Source of the DNA: Thalassospira sp.
GTDB lineage: Bacteria; Pseudomonadota; Alphaproteobacteria; Rhodospirillales; Thalassospiraceae
Assembly (NCBI RefSeq): GCF_030690045.1
Contig: NZ_JAUYHK010000011.1
Span: 124,001-188,000 of the forward strand
Reading direction: 5' to 3'
DNA length: 64,000 nt
Shown here: in pieces, positions 28,869-37,489 of the stretch
How positions within the stretch are numbered: position 1 is the stretch's first letter
Layout: every line of letters starts with the position of its first letter
Translations under genes and position numbers: made by a program
The notes under the pieces: generated by a model
What the model saw: the letters and a program-made list of their open reading frames with translations, nothing else
The model's database searches: none
What the model was told of the DNA's origin: nothing

Positions 28869-29633
28869 ATGACGGCACCGGTGCCGGTGGTCCGGCTTCC
28901 GGATGGATATGATCTTTTCTATCTGGATGTCGTTGACAATACGAATGAAGAAGCGAAACGCCTTGCCGACAAGGGCACCGGAAACGGTGCCCTTGTCTGG
29001 GCAAGGCAGCAACAATCGGGGCGGGGGCGTCGTGGACGTGTCTGGTCGTCGCCTGCGGGCAATTTGTATTGTTCGCTTTTACTGCGGCCGGAACGGCCGT
29101 TGAATGAAAGTGCCCGCCTGACATTTTTGGCCGCCATTGCGATGGCCGAAGCCATTGATCAGGTGACTGCCAACCGGGTGCAGCCCGCGTGCAAATGGCC
29201 CAATGATTTGCTGGTACATGGGCGCAAACTTTCGGGTATTTTGCTTGAAAGCACCTCTTCCCGGGGATCGGATACCGATTATCTGGTGATCGGCACCGGG
29301 GTCAATATTGCCTTTCATCCTGAAGATTCCGAAAGTCCGGCGACTTCGCTGGCATCGCTTGGCGCACCGGTATCTGTTCGCGACCTTGTTGAAGCCTATA
29401 TGGCGCGGATGGCGCATTGGCTTGATATCTGGCAGCAACAGGGGTTTGCCCCGGTCCGGGCAGTGTGGCTGGCGCGGGCGCATGGTCTGGGCGAGGCGGT
29501 AACTGCACGATTGTCCGACAGGACGCAAGAAGGTACTTTTGTCGGTCTTGATGACGATGGTGCGCTTCTTCTAAGAGACAGTACAGGGCAGGATCATTTT
29601 ATTGGTGCTGGCGAAGTTTTTTTCCGGTCCTAA
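28869..29633 (+). CDS. birA: Biotin--[acetyl-CoA-carboxylase] ligase, catalytic-only form
   Basis: 254 residues from the ATG at 28869. The catalytic domain begins immediately: the biotin-adenylate loop GRGRRGRVW starts at residue 51 and CKWPNDLLV lies near residue 105. There is no N-terminal helix-turn-helix, so unlike E. coli BirA it should not repress biotin genes. It attaches biotin to the carrier proteins of acetyl-CoA and propionyl-CoA carboxylases. The nuoN-birA-coaX order is widespread in Alphaproteobacteria. The link with the nearby methylmalonyl-CoA epimerase, which works after biotin-dependent propionyl-CoA carboxylase, is suggestive only. Confidence 0.93.
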   Translation: MTAPVPVVRLPDGYDLFYLDVVDNTNEEAKRLADKGTGNGALVWARQQQSGRGRRGRVWSSPAGNLYCSLLLRPERPLNESARLTFLAAIAMAEAIDQVTANRVQPACKWPNDLLVHGRKLSGILLESTSSRGSDTDYLVIGTGVNIAFHPEDSESPATSLASLGAPVSVRDLVEAYMARMAHWLDIWQQQGFAPVRAVWLARAHGLGEAVTARLSDRTQEGTFVGLDDDGALLLRDSTGQDHFIGAGEVFFRS

Positions 29634-29668
29634 ATAACAACAGCCATACCGACGACAAAGGGACCATC

Positions 29669-30451
29669 ATGCTGCTGGCGATAGATGCGGGGAATACCAA
29701 TATTGTTTTTGCCGTGTTTGACGGCGATACCGTCAAGGGACAATGGCGTTGTTCAACAACGGTGGAACGTACCGCGGATGAATTGGGTGTCTGGCTGCAC
29801 CATTTGTTCACGCTGGCCGATGTGCCCAGAGATGCGATTACCGGTGCCATCATTGCCACTGTGGTTCCGGCGGCGGAATTCAGCCTGAAAACCTTGTGCC
29901 GACATTATTTTAATGTCGAACCAATGGTGATTGGTGATCCGGGTGTTGAACTGGACATGAAAATCATCATGGATCGGCCCAGCGAAGTCGGTTCGGACCG
30001 TCTGGTCAATGCAGTTGCCGCGCATAAGCTGTTTGGCGGGCCGCTGGTGGTGCTGGATTTTGGCACGGCGACTACATTCGATGTGATTGACGGCGAGGGA
30101 AACTATCTGGGCGGCATCATTGCGCCGGGGGTGAATTTGTCGATTAAAGCCCTGCATATGGCGGCGGCGCAATTGCCGATGGTGGCGGTCGAAGCTCCGC
30201 GCAATGTGATTGGCAAAAATACGGTCGAGGCGATGCAATCCGGGGTTTTCTGGGGTTATGTCTCGATGATCGAGGGGCTGATCGCCCGGATCAAGGCCCA
30301 GCAGGGTGTTTCCGATATGAAAGTTGTCGCCACCGGTGGCCTTGCACCGCTGTTTACGAAGGCGGTTGATGAAATTCAGCATTTGCATGGCGATCTGACC
30401 ATGCTGGGGCTATTGATGATTTATCGTCGCAATACGGCCCCGTCCGAATAA
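29669..30451 (+). CDS. coaX: Type III pantothenate kinase
   Basis: 260 residues. The phosphate-binding start LLAIDAGNTNIVFAVFDG, the GSDRLVNAVAAHKL segment and the DFGTATTFDVID motif are those of CoaX. It phosphorylates pantothenate in the first step of coenzyme A synthesis; this type is not inhibited by CoA and needs a monovalent cation. It follows birA by 35 bases. Confidence 0.95.
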   Translation: MLLAIDAGNTNIVFAVFDGDTVKGQWRCSTTVERTADELGVWLHHLFTLADVPRDAITGAIIATVVPAAEFSLKTLCRHYFNVEPMVIGDPGVELDMKIIMDRPSEVGSDRLVNAVAAHKLFGGPLVVLDFGTATTFDVIDGEGNYLGGIIAPGVNLSIKALHMAAAQLPMVAVEAPRNVIGKNTVEAMQSGVFWGYVSMIEGLIARIKAQQGVSDMKVVATGGLAPLFTKAVDEIQHLHGDLTMLGLLMIYRRNTAPSE

Positions 30452-30502
30452 GCCGCGCCATTATCCCTTGGCGTGCTGACACACAGAACAAAGGTAAAAC
30501 CC

Positions 30503-32179
30503 GTGGATCTGTATTTGCCCAAAGACGAATTGCTGTTTGTACCGCTTGGTGGCTCCGGCGAGATTGGCATGAATCTCAACCTCTATGGTTATAATGACCA
30601 GTGGTTGATGGTCGATATGGGGGTGTCGTTTGGCGAGGATGGCCTGCCGGGTGTCGATGTCGTCATGCCTGACCCGACCTTTATCGAAGACCGCAAGGAC
30701 GGCTTGTTGGGGCTGGTTCTGACTCATGCCCATGAAGACCATCTGGGGGCGGTTCCCTATATGTGGAAGCGGTTTCGCTGCCCGATCTATGCAACACCGT
30801 TTGCCGCCGAATTTCTGCGGGCGAAACTGACCGAAACCGATTTTGCCGATCAGGTGCCGATTCACGAGATTGAACTGGGCGGGCGTTTTAGCCTTGGCCC
30901 GTTTGATATCGAAATGATCACCATGACCCATTCGATTCTGGAACCCAATGCGCTGGCGATCCGGACACCCAAGGGGTTGGTGGTGCATACAGGCGACTGG
31001 AAATTTGACCCCGACCCGCAAATTGGCGAAGCCGCGGATGTCAAAAAGCTTGAAGCACTGGGCGATGAGGGTGTTATTGCCCTGATTTGTGATTCGACCA
31101 ATGTGTTTTCCGAAGGCGTTACCGGATCCGAAGCTGAAGTTGCCAAGAATCTGGTCGAGGTGATTGCCAAATATCCGACCGGACGTATTGCCATCGCCTG
31201 CTTTGCGACCAATGTCGCCCGTCTGCAATCGATCATCGAGGCCGCCCATGAAAACGGTCGCTGTGTTGCCCTGGCCGGGCGATCCTTGAAACGGGTGACC
31301 GAGGCAGCGCGCAAGGTTGGCTATCTGACCGGGTATCCGAACTTGCTGTCCGATGAAGATTCGATGGAAGTGCCCAAGGATCAGGTTTTGCTGATTTGTA
31401 CCGGGTCGCAGGGTGAACCGCGTGCGGCCCTGTCGCGCATTGCCAATGGCGATCATCCGACGGTGCAACTTGATGCCGGGGATACGGTGATTTTTTCGGC
31501 CCGAGAAATTCCGGGCAATGAAAAGGCGATTGGCCATATCCAGAACCGCCTGATCAAGCGCGGCATTCAGGTGATTACGGCGCGTGATGAACCGATCCAT
31601 GTGTCGGGTCATCCGGGGCGGCAGGATCTGGCGCGGATGTATCAGTTGACCCGACCCAAAATTCTGATTCCGGTGCATGGTGAACCCCGTCATTTAAGGG
31701 CGCAGGCCGCCCTTGCCGAACAATGCCTGGTCCCTGAAAGCGTCGTGCCACATGATGGCACGATTATTCGTCTTGAACCGGGCAATGCCGGGATCATTGG
31801 CGATGCGGGGGCGGGGATTTTGTGCCTGGATGGTGGGCGGTTGTTAAGCCGGGATTCGGAAACCTTCCGCAATCGAAACCGTATTGTCTGGAACGGGGTG
31901 GTGTTTGTTTCCGTTGTCCTCAACCAGTTCGGGGAAATGGTCGGTGAACCGAAAATCACCGCCCCCAGCCTGTTTGACGAACCGGGCGATGATGTGCGGC
32001 TGGATCTTTTTGCCGCTGAAATCGGCAATCGTGTCGATCAGCTTGATGATGACGAAGTCCTTGATGATGCAGCGGTTATTTTGGCGATCCGGCAAAGCAT
32101 GCGTCGCCCCATTCGCCAAAAACTGGGCAAGCGCCCGTTGATTGAAGTGCATTTGATGAGGGTCCAGGAAAGCGCCTGA
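30503..32179 (+). CDS. rnj: Ribonuclease J
   Basis: 558 residues from the GTG at 30503, preferred because AAAGG lies about ten bases upstream and because it gives the usual short leader before FVPLGGSGEIGMN; a GTG at 30473 is possible. The metallo-beta-lactamase motif HAHEDH is at residues 75-80, and later histidines (MTHSI, HTGDWKFD) complete the two-metal site. The beta-CASP part (CFATNVARLQSI, GSQGEPRAALSRI) follows. RNase J is a 5'-3' exonuclease and endonuclease for mRNA turnover and rRNA maturation. It sits between coaX and mce, a common alphaproteobacterial order. Confidence 0.94.
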   Translation: MDLYLPKDELLFVPLGGSGEIGMNLNLYGYNDQWLMVDMGVSFGEDGLPGVDVVMPDPTFIEDRKDGLLGLVLTHAHEDHLGAVPYMWKRFRCPIYATPFAAEFLRAKLTETDFADQVPIHEIELGGRFSLGPFDIEMITMTHSILEPNALAIRTPKGLVVHTGDWKFDPDPQIGEAADVKKLEALGDEGVIALICDSTNVFSEGVTGSEAEVAKNLVEVIAKYPTGRIAIACFATNVARLQSIIEAAHENGRCVALAGRSLKRVTEAARKVGYLTGYPNLLSDEDSMEVPKDQVLLICTGSQGEPRAALSRIANGDHPTVQLDAGDTVIFSAREIPGNEKAIGHIQNRLIKRGIQVITARDEPIHVSGHPGRQDLARMYQLTRPKILIPVHGEPRHLRAQAALAEQCLVPESVVPHDGTIIRLEPGNAGIIGDAGAGILCLDGGRLLSRDSETFRNRNRIVWNGVVFVSVVLNQFGEMVGEPKITAPSLFDEPGDDVRLDLFAAEIGNRVDQLDDDEVLDDAAVILAIRQSMRRPIRQKLGKRPLIEVHLMRVQESA

Positions 32180-32278
32180 GGCGCATGTTCGACCAATGAC
32201 GCACTTTGCCGTGCGGGGCAGGGCGGATAAGGTCCGTCTTGCTGCCCGGCGGACCGGTTTCAGTGCAGGAGCAAATCA

Positions 32279-32683
32279 ATGATTGGACGATTGAACCATG
32301 TGGCGATTGCCGTTCCCGATCTGACCGAGGCCATTCGGCTGTATCGCGATGTTCTGGGCGCAAAGGTTACCGAACCGCAGGATGAACCCGATCACGGGGT
32401 GACGGTGGTTTTCATCGAATTGCCCAATACCAAGATCGAACTGCTTTATCCGATGGGTGATCATTCGCCGATTCAGGGGTTTCTGGATAAAAACAGTGTG
32501 GGCGGCATTCACCATGTCTGTTACGAAGTGGATGACATTCTGGCCGCCCGCGACAGCCTGTGCAAGGACGGAGCGCGGATATTGGGCAATGGAGAGCCAA
32601 AAATCGGGGCGCATGGCAAACCGGTACTGTTTTTACATCCCAAGGATTTCAACGGCACCCTGATCGAACTTGAACAGGTTTGA
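32279..32683 (+). CDS. mce: Methylmalonyl-CoA epimerase
   Basis: 134 residues, glyoxalase/VOC fold. LNHVAIAVPDLTEAIRLY at the N terminus and GGIHHVCYEVDDI in the middle carry the metal-binding histidines. It interconverts the two stereoisomers of methylmalonyl-CoA, feeding propionyl-CoA carbon to succinyl-CoA. AGGAG lies upstream of the ATG. The mutase and carboxylase are not in the window. Confidence 0.93.
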   Translation: MIGRLNHVAIAVPDLTEAIRLYRDVLGAKVTEPQDEPDHGVTVVFIELPNTKIELLYPMGDHSPIQGFLDKNSVGGIHHVCYEVDDILAARDSLCKDGARILGNGEPKIGAHGKPVLFLHPKDFNGTLIELEQV

Positions 32684-32714
32684 TTATCATCCCGATTCCG
32701 TGATCCAAATTATC

Positions 32715-32746
32715 ACACCCGCCCTTGCCATGTCGGGCGGGTGTTT
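32715..32746 (+). terminator. Intrinsic terminator after mce
   Basis: Perfect ten-base arms ACACCCGCCC and GGGCGGGTGT followed by TTTC. The T tract is short, so efficiency is uncertain. Confidence 0.7.
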
Positions 32747-32791
32747 CTATGTTCGGCGGATCATTTGTTTTCAATGTTCAAGAGTGTTGCC

Positions 32792-33031
32792 ATGAACTGG
32801 TTTTCCGCCATCCTTGTTTATATCGTGATTTGGTGGCTGGTTTTGTTCATGGTCTTGCCGTTTGGTGTTAATCGTCCGGCCAAAATTGGACATGGCCATG
32901 CCAGTGGCGCCCCGGAAAAGCCCCATATGTGGAAGAAAATTCTGGCGACCTCATTGATATCGGTCGTGTTATGGGGCGTTGCCTATGCCGTTATCACCAG
33001 CGGGATCATCGAAGTGCGGCCCCCGGCCTGA
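32792..33031 (+). CDS. DUF1467-type small inner-membrane protein
   Basis: 79 residues from the ATG at 32792, giving MNWFSAILVYIVIWWLVLF at the start; upstream in-frame ATGs at 32741 and 32774 would add a poorly conserved leader. Two membrane helices (about 5-25 and 48-70) flank a charged loop. The pattern matches DUF1467, a small alphaproteobacterial family of unknown function often found between mce and proS. No function can be assigned. Confidence 0.82.
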   Translation: MNWFSAILVYIVIWWLVLFMVLPFGVNRPAKIGHGHASGAPEKPHMWKKILATSLISVVLWGVAYAVITSGIIEVRPPA

Positions 33032-33378
33032 TAACGGTCGGGGTTCAGACAAAAAAAAGCAAGATCCGAAGATCTTGCCCAATTAGCTATTTTTAGCTGT
33101 TTTCCCGTTATCTTTCTTATTCCTCCTAGACCTGGGCACGTGGCACAGGTTGTATTCCGACGTCGCGCCAGCTTCTTATTGCTTTTTTGGTAAAAAGCCT
33201 CCCGCAAGATTATGAGCGGCTGCGGTGCGTCTTTAAAACGATCTTACGTCGTTTTGTGTTGCTTAAAAAGCCATAGCTTTCACAATTATGCAAGATGTTT
33301 TGACCATATTTCACAAGTGTTTCGATGCTGCGGTGCAGTAACTGCCGGTTATCAGCCCTTTCGCAAAGGATTGTTCAG
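33032..33378. other. Gene-free interval with minus-strand terminator; candidate small RNA
   Basis: 347 bases without a convincing protein gene. On the minus strand it ends in a textbook intrinsic terminator (33051-33078) preceded by a small AGCTA-hairpin. Other inverted repeats: AAAACGA-TCTTACG-TCGTTTT at 33235-33255 and a CACGTG-centred one near 33131-33151. A minus-strand frame at 33207-32983 starts with TTG, has no known motif and runs through the terminator, so I treat it as chance. I found no good minus-strand promoter; TTGTGA near 33315 with TTGCAT 17 bases on is weak. Confidence 0.45.
33051..33078 (-). terminator. Orphan intrinsic terminator on the minus strand
   Basis: Read on the minus strand: GCAAGATC-TTCG-GATCTTGC, a perfect eight-base stem with the very stable TTCG tetraloop, then eight T residues. 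On the plus strand no T tract follows, so it does not serve the DUF1467 gene. No minus-strand gene is annotated upstream of it. Confidence 0.85.
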
Positions 33379-33861
33379 ATGAGATCATTATTCCTGATGT
33401 CTCGAAATGTTATTGTAACGGGTTGTATCGTGATCTTGATCACTGCATTGGCCGGGCAAACTGCTGTAGCGCAGGGTGCGGATTCTCCGAATTCTGCGCT
33501 GGAAAATTCCCAACCAACGGTTACCGTCACACGGGCTGCCTGCGAGGCACTGGTCAGTCATGTTCCCGACGATGATGTCGCTTATAAACCCGGTGTGGAT
33601 GTGCATGGCCGCCCGGTTGTTCCCGCCGATGGCGGAACCGGGCAATCGGTGATTGATGTGCCCCGCGAGATTGAATTTCCGGTGACGGTCGATTTTTTTG
33701 AAAATGCCGGAATCGCGGCCCCGACAGGAATTGGCGGCGAGGCGACACTGGGGCGCATCAGTTTTCGCAACGGGCGGGTTTATTTCAACAATACTCCGCT
33801 GGGCGATGATGCGGGCAAGGATGATTTGATTGCGGCCTGCAAGGCTGCCGGGTTCCGCTAG
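33379..33861 (+). CDS. Small exported protein of unknown function
   Basis: 160 residues from the ATG at 33379, with AAAGGA eight bases upstream. The N terminus is a secretion signal: [10 protein letters not shown], a hydrophobic core and a likely cut after AVAQG or nearby (residues about 30-33), so the mature protein should be periplasmic. The mature part has two cysteines, one early (RAACEAL) and one near the end (IAACKAAGF), which could form a disulfide. It contains no motif that I recognise. It lies between the gene-free interval and proS on the same strand; whether it is cotranscribed with proS is unclear. Confidence 0.78.
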   Translation: MRSLFLMSRNVIVTGCIVILITALAGQTAVAQGADSPNSALENSQPTVTVTRAACEALVSHVPDDDVAYKPGVDVHGRPVVPADGGTGQSVIDVPREIEFPVTVDFFENAGIAAPTGIGGEATLGRISFRNGRVYFNNTPLGDDAGKDDLIAACKAAGFR

Positions 33862-34037
33862 GCTCACATCCAGGCGCAATTTCGCCATTTTCTGCGGGAA
33901 TGGATGAAATTGCTTTTGGCATGTTTATAGGGTGCTGCGGGGAAGTTCCGGCTTGCCTTTCGGTTTTCGCTGTCGCATGTTCCGGGCAACGTTTATGGTG
34001 TTGCTCCTTTTCCCGATTGCATGATCACGAGGCTTTG

Positions 34038-35357
34038 ATGCGTCTTTCCCAGTTCTTTTTGCCGACCCTTAAAGAGACCCCGGCAGAAGCCCAGATCGTC
34101 TCCCACCGTTTGATGCTGCGCGCCGGGATGGTCCGGCAACTTTCGGCCGGGATTTATTCCTGGTTGCCGCTGGGTTATCGCGTTTTGAAAAAGATCGAAC
34201 AGATCGTGCGCGAGGAACAGAACGCCATTGGCTGTAACGAACTTCTGATGCCGACGATCCAGCCCGCCGAGTTGTGGCAGGAAAGCGGTCGTTATGAGGA
34301 TTATGGCTTGGAAATGCTGCGCATTACTGATCGCCATGACCGCAATATGCTGTTTGGTCCGACCAACGAAGAAGTGATCACCGACATTTTCCGCAAGGAT
34401 GTCCGATCTTACAAACAATTGCCGCAGCTTTTGTATCATATCCAGTGGAAATTCCGCGACGAGATCCGCCCACGTTTTGGCGTGATGCGCGGTCGTGAAT
34501 TTCTGATGAAGGATGCCTATTCCTTTGACGTGGATTATGAAAGTGCACGCCACGCCTATAATAAAATGTTTCTGGCCTATTGCCGGACATTTTCGCGTCT
34601 GGGGGTGAAAGCCATCCCGATGGTGGCCGATACCGGCCCGATTGGCGGCGATCTGAGCCATGAATTCATCATTCTGGCCGAAACGGGCGAAAGTGAAGTG
34701 TTTTGTGACCGCAAATGGCTGGACAAGGATCTGACCGGCAAGGGGGTTGATCTGAATGATCGCACCGGGCTGGAAAACTGGGTTCAGACGACACTGGAAG
34801 ATTATGCCGCGACCGAAGAAAAACACGATCCGGCGACGTGCCCGGTATCGGGCGATGACATGATTGCCACCCGCGGCATTGAAGTCGGTCATATTTTCCA
34901 TTTCGGGGCCAAATATTCCGAACCGATGGGCGCCAATGTTCTGGGCCCTGATGGCAAGGAAGTCCCGGTGATGATGGGGTCTTATGGCATTGGGGTTTCG
35001 CGTCTTGTCGGTGCCCTGATCGAGGCATCGCATGATGAAAACGGTATCATCTGGCCCGATGCGGTTGCACCTTACAAGGTTGGCCTGATCAATCTGCGCA
35101 CAGGTGATGATGCCTGTGACGCGGCCTGTGAAGATGCATATGGCAAGTTGCAAGCCGCCGGGATCGAGGTTTTGTATGATGACCGCGATATGCGGGCAGG
35201 CGGGAAATTTGCCGACATGGACCTGATCGGTTTGCCATGGCAGATCGTGATTGGCCCGAAAGGCTTGGCTAACGGTATTGTCGAACTGAAAAACCGCCGC
35301 AGTGGCGAGCGGGTTGAGGTGACATTTGAAGCGGCCCTGAACCAGATCAGCGCCTGA
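34038..35357 (+). CDS. proS: Prolyl-tRNA synthetase
   Basis: 439 residues from the ATG at 34038, giving the conserved [15 protein letters not shown] start; an ACGAGG ribosome-binding site lies upstream. Class II motif 2 is visible in [23 protein letters not shown]-like sequence around residues 137-158, and motif 3 in [10 protein letters not shown]. The C-terminal anticodon-binding domain starts near residue 340. The long editing insertion of E. coli ProS is missing, as in alphaproteobacterial enzymes, so mischarged alanyl-tRNA(Pro) would need a separate editing protein. Confidence 0.96.
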   Translation: MRLSQFFLPTLKETPAEAQIVSHRLMLRAGMVRQLSAGIYSWLPLGYRVLKKIEQIVREEQNAIGCNELLMPTIQPAELWQESGRYEDYGLEMLRITDRHDRNMLFGPTNEEVITDIFRKDVRSYKQLPQLLYHIQWKFRDEIRPRFGVMRGREFLMKDAYSFDVDYESARHAYNKMFLAYCRTFSRLGVKAIPMVADTGPIGGDLSHEFIILAETGESEVFCDRKWLDKDLTGKGVDLNDRTGLENWVQTTLEDYAATEEKHDPATCPVSGDDMIATRGIEVGHIFHFGAKYSEPMGANVLGPDGKEVPVMMGSYGIGVSRLVGALIEASHDENGIIWPDAVAPYKVGLINLRTGDDACDAACEDAYGKLQAAGIEVLYDDRDMRAGGKFADMDLIGLPWQIVIGPKGLANGIVELKNRRSGERVEVTFEAALNQISA

Positions 35358-35365
35358 TAATGACG

Positions 35366-35400
35366 GGCCGGGGCGGCGATGCTGCCCCGGCCTGATTTTT
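35366..35400 (+). terminator. Intrinsic terminator after proS
   Basis: GGCCGGGGC and GCCCCGGCC pair perfectly around a nine-base loop and are followed by TGATTTTT. It separates proS from the lol genes. Confidence 0.78.
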
Positions 35401-35440
35401 GGTCGATTTCCGAAACACTCTCCACAAGGATCATTTGCGC

Positions 35441-36683
35441 ATGTTCAGTCCGTTCGAACGTATGGTGGCATTCCGCTATCTGCGTCCCCGTCGGGAGGAA
35501 GGTTTTGTTTCCGTCATTGCGATCTTTTCGCTGCTTGGAATCATGCTGGGTGTGGCGACCCTGATCATTGTCATGTCGGTGATGAACGGGTTCCGGGCGG
35601 AATTACTGGGCCGCATTTTGGGGCTGAACGGCCATATTTCTGTTTATGCGCAATCCCCCGATGGCTTACCCGATTATGAGGACATCGAACGGAAAATCCG
35701 GGAAACCGGCAATATCACGCTGGTGACGCCGGTGGTGGAGGGCCAGGTGATGGCCACCAAAGACAATCGGGCATCCGGTGCGATTGTGCGTGGCATGCGG
35801 GCAAGTGATATTGCCGGGCGCGCCACTATTGCCGATAATATCGTGTTTGGCAGTCTTGATGATTTTACCGGCGATGACAGCATTCTGATGGGCGCACGCT
35901 TGGCGATGAAGCTGGGCGTTGGTGTGGGCGACACGGTTAATCTGATTTCGCCCAAGGGCAATGTAACCGCCTTTGGCACCGTCCCCAGAATGCGGGCCTA
36001 CCGGATTGTCGGGCTGTTTGACATTGGCATGTATGAATATGATTCCGGCTTTATTTTCATGCCGCTTGAGGCCGCGCAGACTTATTTCCGGCTGCCGGAA
36101 AAAATCACGCATTTTGAAGTGATGCTTGAAAAGCCGTCAGAACTTGCATCCAGCATGAATGACCTGTTGCGCAACCTGTCGGGCGAAAGCCTGCGTCTGG
36201 TGGATTGGCAGCAATCAAATTCCAGTTTCTTTAATGCGTTGCAAGTTGAGCGTAATGTAATGTTTTTGATTTTGACGCTGATTATTCTGGTTGCAGCATT
36301 TAATATCATTTCGGGTATGGTGATGCTGGTCAAGGATAAGGGGCGCGATATTGCCATCTTGCGCACGATGGGGGCGACACGATCCTCGGTCATGAAGATT
36401 TTCTTTTTGTCGGGTGCGTCGATTGGTGTTCTCGGTACGCTCAGCGGCCTGATACTGGGGGTCCTGTTCTGCCTGAATATCGAAAATATCCGACAGTTTA
36501 TCCAAAGTCTGACCGGCACCGATTTGTTTAGCGCCGAGATTTATTTCCTGTCGCAATTGCCTGCCGACATGGATGTTGGCGAGGTGGTTATGGTTTGTGT
36601 CATGGCGCTGACCCTGTCTTTCCTTGCGACGATCTATCCGGCATGGCGTGCTTCACGCCTCGATCCGGTGGAGGCTCTTCGTT

Positions 36684-36691
<8 letters not shown>
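35441..36691 (+). CDS. lolC: Lipoprotein-releasing ABC transporter permease (LolC/LolE family)
   Basis: 416 residues from the ATG at 35441, ten bases after ACAAGGA. One N-terminal helix ([22 protein letters not shown]), a periplasmic domain of about 200 residues and three C-terminal helices form the FtsX/MacB-type architecture. The periplasmic domain extracts mature lipoproteins from the inner membrane and passes them to LolA. Alphaproteobacteria usually have a single permease in place of the LolC-LolE pair, which fits the one gene here. It overlaps lolD by eight bases. Confidence 0.93.
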
Positions 36692-37394
<703 letters not shown>

Positions 37395-37489
37395 AGCCGG
37401 AAAATTTTCTAGCCTGACAGGCTGGTTGCGGCGGTTCCATCACGAGCCACCGTGCGGATGTTGTATTTTGTACCGGGGGTAAGTCTGCG

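Noticed and set aside
32983-33207. 74-codon minus-strand frame (TTG start) within the gene-free interval
   Set aside because: It runs straight through the orphan terminator and into the DUF1467 gene; no known motif. A non-coding transcript explains the interval better.
37412-37424. Small palindrome AGCCTG-A-CAGGCT between lolD and dnaE
   Set aside because: Only six base pairs with a one-base loop and no T tract; too short to call a terminator or operator.
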